A program made the position numbers and the translations under genes. The notes beneath the pieces were generated by a model. That model saw only the letters and a program-made list of their open reading frames with translations, made no database searches and was not told where the DNA came from. From assembly GCF_014529535.1 (NCBI RefSeq), contig NC_050737.1:682001-746000 (forward strand): a stretch of DNA of 64,000 bases, read 5' to 3'. Within the stretch, counting starts at the first letter, position 1; every line of letters starts with the position of its first letter. Positions 39,001-54,000 of the stretch are shown one piece after another. This DNA is from Bradysia coprophila (lineage: Eukaryota > Arthropoda > Insecta > Diptera > Sciaridae).

Positions 39001-42000
39001 CTCATTGCTTTTTTAAATCGAAAAAAAAGTATCAGTCAGTCTAATCGCACTTACATTTCGGGATTGGATTATTGTATTTGTATGCTTTGTCTATCCATCC
39101 CCAATGGATTTTCCGTCACACGACGGCTGTGAAAATAATAAAACGAGAAAAACTCCTCCGTAAAGTTAAACTCTCAAGTGTGCTTTGACAAGCAGAGGAC
39201 AAAAAAAATAAAAAGAAAAACAGAAAAAGATGCGGAATGAAATATTTTCGGTGAAGAATTTCAATCACACAAAAGAGCACTGATTTAACGGGCCACATAG
39301 AAATTCGCCCCGGTGCAGCAGCAGTATACGAAAGGGAAGAAAGAAAGAACAGAATGAAAAGAAAGGAAATGTAATTTTCTTACCGAAAAGGAGCCTTTTT
39401 AATGTCCTCTTTTCTTTTGCTCTCTCTCTCTCGCCACCCTCCAACATGCACGGAATAATTCCATCATTTTCATAACGTCAAAAACACGTAACCGAAATAA
39501 ATAAATTTCATAAAATTCACATATGTGAAGTGGCAATAAAGTGCATTTTTGATTCGGTACTCTCCCTTGTTTTTCAATCTTACTCGCTTATAACCACTTT
39601 GAATCATCCACTGCGTGGCCTTAAAAGTTGGAATTTTATTTTCATCTCGAAAACAACAAACAAGTTTCGGGTTATTAGCAGCAGATGTATACGAAGAGGG
39701 ATCTCTCTGTCGCCCGTGCAACACTAAAAACATTATACATATTCGCTAGCTACATATATATGAAGCATACGTATGGTCATTGAGATGGTTTTTGACGTTA
39801 TTACATTTGCGTATATTTATTGTTGTTGTTTCTCATACGTTGGGGAGATGGGTTTTTCATTAAGGGGTGTTACAAAAGTGGATGTTTAAGTACATAAATA
39901 GAGGTATGAACGGATATTAAATAATTATATTATGTTGTTTGTCGATATAATCCAGTCGTAAACTCTGTTCCTAATGTTTGTTCTTTAACATGGGGAGGTT
40001 AAACGATTCGGTGAGTCAGAATGATGATCTGTTAAATTTCGATTTAACAGTCCGGAGTTATTAGCATCATTCTGACTGAGAAAGAAAAATATTAGAAATA
40101 GTATTGTAGTAATTAACGACGTATCGCCTAGCTTTTAATGAACATTAAAGTTCATTGGCAAAACGCTTCAAACACTTAAAGGTCATTCCGTAAATTAGTC
40201 TTATCTTTTAATTGAATTCTCTTTGTTAAACGTTTTAAAAACCTGAAAACGTTTCTGAATAATAATGTCTGATTTTGTGAAATGAACCAAATCCACTGTG
40301 CCGAGAATATGACTCAACTCAATTTAATTCCCATTATTCGATACAATTTGTTTTTTCTTCGTCTTATTCGACCAATTTAATAGCCTCAACATTACTAAAA
40401 ACATCAAATGAAGCTTGTGCAGGAAAACAATTGTACCTAACACATGAAGAAGAAGAAAAAAAAACACACACAAAAACAAAAACACACACAACACGAATGT
40501 GATGAGTACAATTTCATACATTTTTACCACGTCTAATTAATACCGAACATGACATCGAAAAATGCGCAGATAGATTTATGTGTTTGTTTTAATCTTATCT
40601 GAGACAAAATGTTGAAAAAAAAAACGTCAGCAATTAAGTGTTATGTGTTAAATACAATTATTAGTCATTGTTTAACGTTATCACGATAATACGTTGGTTG
40701 TTCTGAGTATCTGGCGTGTTGGTTTTTGTACCTGTCACTGTTAATTTGATGGTGGAAAATTTATGTTTTTCGCTAACATTTGTTGGCAGAAATTTGCATT
40801 TAGTTTTGACGCAACCATTGATTGAACAAATAAATAGAAAGATGATCGACTTATCGGATCGTATATTATAGTATTTGATATAGAAAATCATTTCTTTCAA
40901 GTTCCAATTCCTAATGGTATACAAGTGAGTCTTCTATTCCCAAGTAGTTGGTACAGTGAACGGCTCTCCCGTACTTATCTTTTTATTATGTATAGCCTCT
41001 TGTGGTTGTATTTGTTTAGAAAAAAAAATGAAATTTAATGATTTATTAGAAAGCTCTAATCAAACTGTACATACATAATATAGATAAAATAAAGGTTTCG
41101 TAGGTAGAACCTTTAATAAAGACTCAATTTGCGATAAATTTAATCGCCCAGAAAAACCGAATTTGTCTCTTTCCTTTTTATTTATTAATCCGATTTTATT
41201 ACACTTTTGTGTCTCTCACTAATTAGTCATTCAATGAAAGAAAAAAAAAACAGCGAAAAAATTCGTAAAAGCTGTAAATGTTGCCGAGTTCAAGCGCTCC
41301 GCTCACTTACGATATGATACGCTCAACCTTCACTGTTTGTTTTCAATGGTGACTAATGATCCAATATATATATTAACACGAATGCAAAAAAAAGCGCACT
41401 GATTTTATGGTAATGATCACAGGTTTTACAGTCTTTAGCAGTACAAGTGTGGTGTATGCCATAAATATATAAAGTATGTAAAAAGAGTATGACGTTCTAA
41501 TTGGATTTCGTAGATGCATTTAAATCCCAAGTGAACCGTAATTCCCTTGGTATTATGCAGACAATGAATGTGGTTTTTTGTTTAAAGTATTATAAGCAAT
41601 GTCAATTGATTGATTTTGTATCGTTATCGGCGAAAGCCAACAAAATGTATCTGCAATATTAAAAAATTGAATTAATCAAAATTATTAACTTCGACTAAAA
41701 TTATCCATCAAAAAATTCTAAATTTAAAAGCCAAAAAAGTAAAACTCAATTTACATTCTGCACGAAATTGTTAATATTTTAATATTTACTTCATGACATG
41801 ATAAATCAATCGACCTCAAAATTTCAGTAGTTTAGTTTTTTTTTTGGTGTGCTTGTCTTCTTTAACAATATTGAAAGGAGGTTGTTATTATTATTGTTTT
41901 GTTGCTGCTTGATTTTCGTTCCTTTTCATAATAATTATATTAAATGGCACGACATTATATCAAAATGAAAAAAAAAAACTTTCAATACCGGAAGTTCGAA

Positions 42001-45000
42001 CGACGGTACTGTTTGTATGGAATTATATGTGCATAAAAACATTTAATGGGATCTTTTAATTCGTTTTTTTTTTAAACACATTCGTTAAAATTGTGCTGTA
42101 ATCGTAGAGTATCACTACAACCATATCAATGGTATAGTAAGCCCATATTTATATATACACGCTTCACCGGAAATTAAGTTTTTTTTTATGAATTACCACG
42201 GTGTTTGATGTTTAAGAATGGTTTTTATTTTGTCAATGAAAAATATGCGCTATCTATTTCAACAAATCTTTTATGGCAAATGTGATACTCTTCCGGACTT
42301 TAATCGATTTTCGAATTGATTCATATTTTTAAATTGGAAAGTAACATTGATGGGTTTTGAGGAAGAACGAAAATGAAATAATGAAGTGAAACGAGTTTTT
42401 GAAAAGTTTTTTTTTTGTTATGTTACCATTCCCCATTTTTCCCATAGTACTTCATGGGTCATTAAGTCCTTAAAACGATGAACTGGGTTACCTTGCCCAT
42501 TCGAATTTTATTGTTTTGAAAAATTGAAAACAAAATGACGATGAGAAATTCTTCCATAATCTTGGTCGAGTGTATGGCGAACGTTGTTCACGCAACATCG
42601 AAATGTAGAATTGTTTATTATTATCACATTCTACGATGATATTAATTCCTTTTCTTATCATTTGTTTGAGTGGTAATCTCTTCTCAAATAAAATCAGATC
42701 GTTTCACTTTTGCGTACATCCATTCCAAGAATTGAATAGTCTGTTCGGCTTCACAATCGTTTTATTGGGAGAAATAAAGCGGAAATTGTTAATCAATGAT
42801 GGCCCGTAAATATTCTTATTTTTTTCGAATGTAGATTACAAATTAAACAAAAATTGTCGCGATGGATAAAACAATCGTGCACCCGTGTACGTGCTTGATC
42901 TTCGGACACTAGTTGAACCGTTTTATTTGTTTGTTTATTTGTAGTAAATATCACTGTAAATACACAGTGTCAACGTGATCGTTTGATATAATTTATTTTT
43001 TGTATAAATATAAGACGAGCGGTGGTGACCGAGTGGCAAAAATATTTTTATGAGAATTGAGCACCGTTCGTTTTTTTTCTACTTCTTCTTCCTTTACTGG
43101 ATTGTTTATACAAATTGTCACAATAACACCTTAAAGAAACGTGCTGAAGTAAAATGTACATTAAATGCAAATTATATTATGATTCATATCCAAACAGAGT
43201 ATTATCATCAAAAATTACGCATCACTTCGTACTATACATTTAAAATGTACTTTTGACAACATATTCAAAAAATAACTGAGTAAATAAAATAAATAAATTA
43301 ATATTCAAAGCTGCATAAAGTTCATCACATACACACGAAAAAAATGATAATTCAATTTTATTGTAAAATAATTTTTTTTTGCTTGCTTTACCAGTGCATT
43401 GAGTAAACAGATGAGAAAAGAAAATATTTTCATTGATGACTTCTACGGTGTGAACAGAAATATTATTTGCTTGATGAATATTTATTTGCACACTGGGAAC
43501 ATATGACGCATACGATGTGCATATAAGTTGCAGTGACTTGTCTTTTGTTTATAAAATGTAGTTCAAAGTCGTTTTTTTGCCTATTTTATCGGAACAATAT
43601 CGGAACTTTCCTCGTATGCGTCATTATTTGATAATCCAATGACAAAACAAATCAGTTTACCGAATCAATTTCCTACTTTTTACATTCCATGATATCCAGT
43701 GGTCGGTGTTCTGGATGCTGTTAAATTGATGCTGGTTGTTATCTTCAACCAATATCAAATTTCTCTACTTATCTTCAATCATTATTGCCCCTCAAAAAAA
43801 AAAGAAGATTTCTTCCGACGTAATGCAAAAATTCAATTTTCCTTTGACTCGTTAGGAATGAGAATGAAAAATAATCTGACGAAAAACATTAACTATTTAA
43901 AAAGAAAACATGTGAATTCCACTCAGCGCTCATGTTTTAGGGACGAATAATGGCTAATAAAAAGGGTGCTGACTTCATAGATTTTCTTTCAAAATGTGTT
44001 TCAATTTTCGATGACGTCATCCTTCCCACCTTATATATATTATACACCCGCCTATCATCTCCTTCACATTCATATTTAGGAATAAAGTGAAAAAAGGAAT
44101 AATATTACGTCGTTTGCACGAAACACGTGCATAAGATGTGAATATTTTATCAATGCATTCGTCACGTGTGTGCCGTTGATTTCATTTTATGACATTCTTA
44201 GTGCAAAAGGGATGAATGAAAATTCTATATGATTAATGGAATATCATATTCTCGTGTTAAGTCTTCAACGGGGAAAAAAATATACGAAAAACGATATGAT
44301 GATGTGAGTGAAGATAAAACGTGTTAATATCGTACGTGGTTACAATATAGTAACAAGTGTCAGTTTATACGATCGAAGAATTTCAAATTATTTTCCAACA
44401 AAATGGCTTTATCTTTACGTTAGAACTGTAATGCAACGAGGGATTGCATTCCACGTTGAATAGATCATTTAAAATTTTATGGCTGTCAAAAACATACTTC
44501 CTTCTGCTGTGTGACCGTATACGGTACATGGTGTAAGTGATAGACAAAGACTTATTGGTTCCATATATTCCTTATACATTTCGCCCTAACGGTTTTGCTG
44601 TAACTATAAAACCGAAACACTTCGAATGTATTTATAATCTCTTGAGGCATTGTTATGATAGCATTTCCATTCCAATCATTAATAGGTATGACTCACCAAA
44701 CCAACATCCCACAAAAATGAAATTTGGGTATCCAATCTCTCCTGCCAAACTTACGCACTTTTTTGATGTTTTTTCCTTTGTGTGTTTCCATTTTAACTAT
44801 GAGAACTTATGCATTACATATATGCGTTCGTTTAAAAAAAAAGGGGGACGGAAAGTCATCAATTTCATCCCTCTGTTTCAAACAGTGAAAATGGTTAATC
44901 TTTGCATTGTACATTACTAAAAAACAGTAAATCTATTCCCCCTTTTTTCATGTGCCAAACAGCCGTCATAATATTGAATAAACGCCTGGTGCATGGTTTA

Positions 45001-48000
45001 GACTTTAGTACCCACACAGTATGCCTACAAGGAATATATGGTACAAAATAACGGAAACCAATGGAACAAGACCATACAAAAATAATTTTAACTGAATTTG
45101 TGCAAATTGTTTTCGTTTTTGTTATTCAGGCTGGGGAGAAAGACAGGGCTATTAGGAATATGCTTGACGTCAGATTTGATTAAATTTGCATATTAGCATT
45201 TGAATTATTTGATTATGGATGCTGCTAGTTTGCGTTTGGATTGAGAGTGTGAGAGAAAGAGAAAGGATGAACCGATTTTTTTACTCATTGTTCATGCCCC
45301 ACAAATATTCGAGGATGTGATAATAACGAGGCACTTTATCAAGCAACATCTGATGCACTTTTGATTATTTTCTCTCCCTCTCTTTTTCATTTTCCTTGCA
45401 CGATTGCATAATTTATGAATGAATAATTCCCCGACTTTTCGGATGTTTTCTTAAAACACAATTCGATTAAATTTTTCGTGTGATTGCAAGTGCAACACCG
45501 CTGGTTGCTACACGAGTAGCAAAAAAAATTCAACAAATCTTTTGTCTGCGGGGGTTCCTTCCACTGTAAACATTACTTTTACTCGAACCGTTAATCTTCA
45601 ATTACAACCGATGGTATTTTACTATGTGGAACGGAAGAAAGAAAATAGCAGACAAATACACGACACGTCATTCGCAGACGGAATCACGTCAGTGTTTACG
45701 ATCAATTTTGTTCGTATGTAAGACTTGTCTGGTTTGATTTTGAACAGTCTAGCAGATCGATCTCATGGCAAATCAGTTGTGTTGGAACTGACTAGTAAAC
45801 GTGGTAGCATAATATCATATAAAGAGAGACTGGAATGAGGGTCTGTCAGGCTCTCACCTATCAGATTGAATTGGAATACATTGTATCCGAATAACGATGC
45901 ATGTCGCTGACAATACTTATAATGCTGTGATACACTCTATAACATTTGTCGTTGAAAAAGATGTGTTGCCATCTGTTCTATAATGCATCATTATCGCAAT
46001 AAATTAACCAATCTAAACCGCAAGAATTTTATTGTCTTTCACGAATAGCCTTCTGGTCTGAAATTGTCACAAGAGAGAAGCAACAACAACAAAAAATTCA
46101 ATTTATTCAGAATATACGCATTTCATAAAATGAGATCGTCTAAAATTGACTCGATGATTCATAGAACCAATTTGTGTACACACAAAAATTTATTTTTAAA
46201 GATAGAATTTTCAGTCAACACTCTGTACTCTACACCGCCTAGTAGAAACTATTTCTATAAACGAAATAGCTCATCTCACTCTCTGCATCGATGGGTACAC
46301 AAGAAGAAGAAAAAAATGAAACGTAATGATGCCTATGTAAATAAACGATTTATTTTTGATTAAAATATGAAAATAAAATTTACCAAAAAAAAAAATCCGA
46401 AATTAATTTCTTTGCATTTAGCGGATTTATAATTAAATTTCAGCTGTTTTTTTACATCACTGCGAAGAAATGAAATAAAGAAAAATTTGTAATCACAATT
46501 AACAATCGTTATGTTTAGCATTAATATACCTAGATGTTTCGTTCGGTCTCCATATGACATAGAGTATTCGTTTACCTCCTTATTTTAAAAAAAAATTAAT
46601 TGAGTATAATATACCCATGAGCAGATTGGTTATAATTGGAAAGTAAATATGAAGTCATCTATGTATGGCTGGTTTTTTCTTCGTCTATCTTCATAATGAT
46701 AATAGTATTGCAAATAAATCAAACGACTTTGTAAAAAGAAAGACAATTTTTGGGTTTGGTAAATATTTCAATGAACAAAACTCGTTGAACAACCACACAG
46801 ATTCGGTGTATATTCAAATATTCCATATAAAACAGTTGGGAACAAAAAATGATATCACTGTTGCTTCAACTAAAAATGAAAACCTAAATTATGATTCGTT
46901 TCGTTATACACACCGCGCATTAACCACGAACCAATCATTTCGCAAAATCATCAATTTTTTGAAATCGAATTGAACGAAAAAAAAAGATTATTTCTTTTCT
47001 CATTCGTTCATATCTTTTATGTCTCATTGGGATGAAATTCGAACGGTTGATATTTGCTCAGCTATTATTTCATATCTAATTTTAAAACATTTAAACTTCG
47101 TCAGACCGTCTTACTGACAACAACAACTACAACAACAGAAAATAATTTTTAACGAAGAAAATATAATAAAATACAAAGTTTGCACAAAATTATTTAATTA
47201 TCGTAATCGTGATAATGTTCCTAACTGGTCTGGCACGATTTTACAATAAAAAAACTTCACGAAATTAGAACTAGATGGAAATATGTTCATAACAATTTGT
47301 TCATAATATAACTGCCATGCACCATTGATCGCGACTATTTGACACATATAAACATATTTTGGAGGCTCGACGTTTATCTTTTTAATTTATTAGTTTACTA
47401 ATGAATGCATAACGAAGAAAATCAAGTCGACCGAAAGAGCATAGGGGGACCTTTAACATTTACTAATCCGATCAAACCAAAGTTTTCGCATTACGAAAAC
47501 GGTTGTTAACTCCTTCCACCGTTCACACCGCTCCTCCGTTGCACGACAACAACAACAAAACAACGAAGAATATAAAAAAAACGGTTCACAAATTGACAAA
47601 GACTTCCCGTGAGGATGTACTATTTGAGTTTGCTGATTTAGCTCAGCTCCCCATGAGCCAACAAATAAATTTGTTACTGCCTCATACCCATTTTATACAA
47701 TTTTGAATATAAATCGTGATAGCGAAACCGACGAACTTATTTCCATGCACCATCCAACAAAAAAATGTACGTAAAACCTCAATTCTCAAAAGGAAGTTTA
47801 AAACAAATATTTACCATGCCTATTATTGTCGTGATGATATGCTCCGTAAGTTTAGATGTTAGAATTGGATTTTTAAATTTTTTATTTTGACTTTTATTTC
47901 GGACAACAAATTGGTGTTAATCGTTGTCGAGTTTTGAGACGCAGCTTACACAAAAAAAAAATGTAAACCAAACTGAGAACATGCGAGACGGAATACCAAA

Positions 48001-51000
48001 TACAATTTGGTTGACGTAATACATGGACACCGATCAGTTATATTACCTATGCCGAGCATGACGTAATACAAATATTATTACAAACTTATGATGCAGTTGT
48101 GAAACATTTTCCTGCATCCCTGTCGGCATATAATACATTTGCTTTGGGGATGCAGGCACGTATATATAATTCTGTGTGTATTCCAATGTAAAACTTGCAC
48201 GTATTCACCCGTAACTTATTTGCGAACTCGCATATTCTAATAAAAAGCAAACATACCTTTATAACGCGCAACCCTATTTTTGAATACTATTCGGGAACAA
48301 AATATATAGCAAATAGGCCTATGGAGACTAAATATGTATAATGTGAAAAGGAGCTTATCATATAGCTCATTTGAGCAGAAACATTTTTGCATGATTTTCA
48401 TCTCGTTATATTTGTATTTAGATATTTTTTTTGTTCCCGTGAATGCATGAATATCTGGAGGTAGGAATAACGAAAATGTACCCACCATATAGCACATATT
48501 TTACGTATTTAATATAAACATGACGCGACGTACACAGAGAGAGAGAGGGAGAGTAGATTTTTGATAAAAAAAATACCGGGATGGGGGTTGATTTAATTTT
48601 AAATAAACACAATGCAAAAAATAATAATATTCAAGTGGGATCTCTGGATTATATATTTTGAACAAAGGAACGGAATTCGATGAATCATCGCGAAGGGTTG
48701 ACGACAACAGTTTTCGGTGGTGGTGATGTTGATATTCTGTCTATTTAAAATTGAATTCCATTATAATGAGGTAAATCGAGATCATTTTGCCCCCCAAGCC
48801 GACAAGACAAATCCCATTGTCATTGCAGAGCGGTGTATAGAAAGTACTTTAGAATGGATGCAGGATGCAGACATTGTTGCGTTGCAAATCTATTCTACGG
48901 CACCTTCTAACTTTGGATTCACGGTTAACAATGTCAAAAGAAATCCATTTGTAGCATTTCGATTGTTATCTTGTACTACACACTGCACTTTTTTTTCGGT
49001 GATATGACGCTTTCGCTATCCACACAAACGTATTTTCCTCTGTCAAGACTAAACAAATGCGTCAATTTAACCAATTTTTATCGTCTACAGTTTAAAGATT
49101 GTAATTTTTTTTTGTTCGTTAATGGAAAGCTACCAGACTCTGGATTGAAATAACCGAACCAACGATTTGTATTCATAAAATGAAATCTGTTTTTTTCTGT
49201 CTATATGGCGCAAAAAAATGTTTTCATTCAAAAATTAATATTTTTTTAATCACAACACAAATACCGATTACCATACGCTGGAGAGATTATGTATTTGAAA
49301 AATGAAAAAAAAAAAAATGAAATCATAAATTTTCTGTGGTTAAGAGAGAGATTAATTAACCGGGCGTGTCAAAATCAAAGCATGTGAAATGTGCCATCTG
49401 ACGAACAATTATTTTAAAATTATTCAAACGATTAACCAATTTAATCTGACGCGATTAATTAGTAATATTTGCACTTGCACTCGAAAAACAAATATTATAA
49501 ATACAAATAATATTTATTATTGCCTGGTGGATCCACCACATATGTCTCTCTCATATTATAACACATCTAAAGTGTTTACATTTTGTATATACCACAATTT
49601 ACAAAAAAAAAAAAAAATAAGAAAAAAATGCCATCGTATAGCACATGAAAAGACGAAAAAAATATATAAATGAAAATGGCACATCAGTGCAAACAAATTA
49701 ATTTTTTTTTAACAATCGTTCATCTTCTCATCTCAATAAATCATTAAATTATTCATTTCAATTCAATCAATAATAAAAAACGAAATTTTTCGCTAGTGTT
49801 GTACATATATGAAAAGCTCTTCAAAAATACACAACATGAGCCAGAAGAAGAAGAAAACCAAAATTATTGTCGTTTTATTAACAAGTCTGTCGTCTGTGTA
49901 TTATTTTTTTTCACGAAATATACTATGTACAATGTGTACATACACCATCATTCACATTATTACAACTTAAATATTTGCTTGTGGACATAAGCGATGAGTC
50001 ATATTTTTATCGACGACTTGTTTTTATAAATGCCATGTATAAAAATAAAAATTTATATTTTGCTGTATATTATATATGCGCGATGGTTTGGTTCGGTTGG
50101 TTTGTTGTGTATACTCTCGAAGTTTTTAGTATAGTTTTACAATAAACAAGACTCTTGTGTTTTATGCAATCAAGTAATTTCAATTAAATAGTATGTACTA
50201 CACTTATATACAATTATATATATATATATGCGGCATTGATAGGCCTATAACGAAACGAACTGAAATGAATTGGAAAAAGAAAAACACCGTTTTGATATTG
50301 AATATAATTATATATACACCGATCGATGTGTATACTAACTATACACAAAATTGTACTCAGAGTATTTTCCACATAAATCGACGTATTGTCCAATTATTAG
50401 AAAAACGTAAAAATGTACTGTACAACTGCGTGTCGTAATAATAGGAAAATTGTTTATGATATCTTTTAAGACTCAAACGAAACTTTCGCGTTTTCGTGTA
50501 ACTAATCTACTATTATTAAGTGAATTTCATGAGCCATTACTACATACGAATGTACTTTTCTATACATATAATAGACATTGTTCCATTAATTATTTATAGT
50601 TACACACGCGTTATCGTCATGGAGGCATAGATAATGCAAGGAATAATATATAATACAGATACGAACGACCGCGTTCCCGTCCGTCCGTCCGTGCGTATTA
50701 TATTAAATATTGTATGAGCGCTCCATGAAACGTGTGGTTTGGGTATCTATATCTAATTCTACACTCTAGGCATAATCATTTTAAAGTTGAACATTCTCAA
50801 TGTTTAATTTATTGTGCGTGATGATTGTGATGTGAACTCATTCGTTTTATGGATTTGTGCTCGATTTTTGACTTTGTCAAACCATCTCACTTCAAGACAG
50901 ACTCAGAACCGAGTAAAATTCAATTTATGGTCAAAGAAAATTCAAGAACTTTTGCGCTCTAAAATATGTTAACTCTGGTCAATATCCATGAAACGACATA

Positions 51001-54000
51001 ATGAAGTTGGTTCACAAGAAAGTAAGAGCTCTTGCATAACTAATTTTGTGAGGAAAGGTACTAGAATTATATAAAAATCTATTACGTTTGAGTTTAAGCT
51101 TCCAAACAGCATTTCTCTCTGCTCCGAATGATGAAAGCAGCTGAATAAAAGCTTGGTAAATTTTTCCTTCCAACCAACAAGACTTTGGTCTCTAATTTTC
51201 TTTTCACTCTTTGCCAGAGGTTTCACTTTTTTTTTCTTCTCTATTTTGCTAACAAACCGTGAATGTTTCAATTCTCTGATTACCATTTATTCTGCGATAT
51301 TTGTGTGCGTGTGCGTACACAGCCATTATAACTCTGATCTATTCCAATTCATCGAAAACATTTTTGCTATTTTCCACCTAACATTTCTGATCAGCAAATA
51401 AATATGAGAAAATATTCAATGCAAATTAGAGATATTTCAAATTTTTTAAATTTTATTAAGGCAAGGTTTCTTGAATAAATAACGCAAAAGAAAAAAAAAA
51501 TTCATCCCACTTTTTCGATCATTAAAAGTAATAAATGTTTTGATGGCAAAGAAATCTATAATCTACATATTATATACCTCTACCTCCTCTTGAATCGACT
51601 AAGACATTTTAACGAAGAGGAATAAAAGATAAAAAAACGTCGAAAATTTGCATCATCACATTTGTAAATTATAATTGTCTTTGCGGGGATTTGAAAATTC
51701 ATTCAACCGGTTTTTATGGCACTCTTCAATGATTTGAAGCAGTTATGATGTCAGCCCGACTGTTTGAGAATTTCATGTGTGGGTCATCTTAAAGTAGATG
51801 ATGTAGAAACTATATATTTATACGAAGATCGATGACCACACATTCGTATCTTTCGGCGAGACCCATACACATTAACTGGCGTTAAGCAAAACAAATTGAA
51901 AAAGAGAAGAGAAAAAAAAATCGTCTAAAATTTAGAGCATAGCGCCAAACAATTCCAACATAATACCGCCGACGACATGAAACAACCATTATCTGTTTTG
52001 TCAAAGAGTTTTCAGTTAACCTTGGTTGTACATTATATTCTGTTAAACGATCGATAAATTGCCAATTATTATTATTATTATGAGCCGGCCATTTATTATA
52101 CATGTAATCCACATATCACATCGAGTTCCGCAAAGTAAATTCACAATAAACATTGATTATTAATTGTTTGCATAGCAAGGAACTTAAAGCCGCACTAAAC
52201 CTTTTACGAACCTTGTAAGTGGTCGTTGAAGTCGAATGTCGAACGTTCTTTTATACACGACAGTTAAAAAAAGAAGAAATATTGCGAATATACGAAGCGA
52301 AAGAATTTGAATTTAACCGGTGTTGTGGTGTGCCGGTGCACAAATGTCTGTCAAGTAATATTTGTCCTTCTATGGGCAACAAGTCTGGTTCCATTAAAGT
52401 TTTTTTGTTGTTGTTGTAATATTTGTCTTAAAATTTATTGATATTGTTCGACGGTGTTCAATGTATGTTACACACGGAACGGACTGACCTCTATGAAAGT
52501 TCTTTTCCGGTATCATTATGCATCATTGGTGTAGATAAAATTGAAAATGAGTCATTCAGTTCTTCACACTTTTTTTTAATGTGTGGAAAAAGACGTACTA
52601 CAAACAACCGACGTTTAAGGTCAATAATAATGTGTTGTGCGAATGTCTGACGCCTTCGTACGAGATAATGTTTTTTTCTTCTTCTGATTTTAACTGAAAA
52701 TGTTTTTAAAGAGCATTTGTGTAAGGAGATAACAGCCAACGTGTGGCTTTAATATACGCTTTCCAACAAGTCAATCCAAACCATTTACCAAACTCCGTTT
52801 CTCCCAGCATATAAAAACCTTTTTGTTTCATCTGTAAACCACACCATTTCCTTATCTCGTTGTCAGACTCCTAACAACCTTTTTTCCTTCTTTCCTTACT
52901 TTTTTTTTTGATTTTGTCCTACTCTACCTCTGCTTACGTATTGTATACATCTGAAACGTAATATCAAATAACGCAATCAACCCTCAGTATTATTCGAATG
53001 TTTGCATAAACGAAATTTATGCCCCATATATGCATAAGGTATAATGCATCCCTAGTTGTACATAATATTCCACCGTATCGCAGAGATAACGACATTTTGT
53101 TAAATGATATGAAACTAAAAGCAGCGGTGATTCAGGTTTCCGGAATGATATATATTATGGGACACAGGATTATTGCATGTGGTGTGTGTGTATGTGCTTT
53201 TTTCTGGGGAGGAATGTGTGTATATTTATAAGAAACATCATGTAGTTAATGCGTTTAGCTTAAAATGGGTCTGTCGCTGTGTGATAGGAGATAATAAAGG
53301 ATTTTATGAAATTAATGGCTTGTGCGTAACACACACACTGTAAAAGGGCTAACGATCGTTTATCATTAGTTTTCCAGTACTCATTACAGTTATCTTTTCA
53401 CTTAATTTACTGCTAAAGACCGTAGCGTAGCAGCAACCTTAATAGCTAATCGAAAATCATCAAATGCGTCTCAAACGAATGAACAAACTCATCTAACTCA
53501 ATTTTCTTTTTTATCTTTACAGAGGACGCCCGACTTAATAATTCAACCGTATTGTTACACTGTCAAGCTGGTATATCCCGGAGTGCCACCATTGCCATTG
53601 CCTATGTGATGCGTTACAAATCATTGTCATTGATCGATGCATACAAATTAGTCAAACTAGCCCGACCGATAATATCACCAAACTTAAATTTCATGGGCCA
53701 GCTGCTGGAGCTCGAACAGAGTTTACGCGCTGCCGGCAAACTACCAGTACCTACGGCATCGAATCCGCCCAGTTCGGATTCGGAAATGGAAGAGGACGAT
53801 GTGTTTACCACACGCACTTCCACCGATAAAATGTCACCGTCGTCAGCGTCATCGTCACGGGACGGTTGTTCGTCGTCGATTTCGTCATTATCGCCGATAT
53901 CCCCGTTGTCGCCACTGTCATCGGTGTCGTCGAAAACATCATCGACCAGTTCGAATCTGTCGCCGATCATTGACGATGTTCATTGTTCGAATCGTTTCTC

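Noticed and set aside
44537..44920. 127-codon open frame in puckered intron 3
   Set aside because: No domain, no ATG in good context at the frame start, and surrounded by low-complexity sequence.
47503..47706. Frame containing [15 protein letters not shown] in puckered intron 3
   Set aside because: It reads somewhat like protein but starts at a non-ATG codon and has no convincing splice sites; kept only as a curiosity.
48717..49007. Frame with [20 protein letters not shown] in puckered intron 3
   Set aside because: No family recognised, no splice signals, and the ends are low-complexity.
53614..53970. Long minus-strand frame opposite puckered exon 4
   Set aside because: It is the antisense shadow of the Ser-rich tail; the Asp-rich translation is what reversed Ser codons give.
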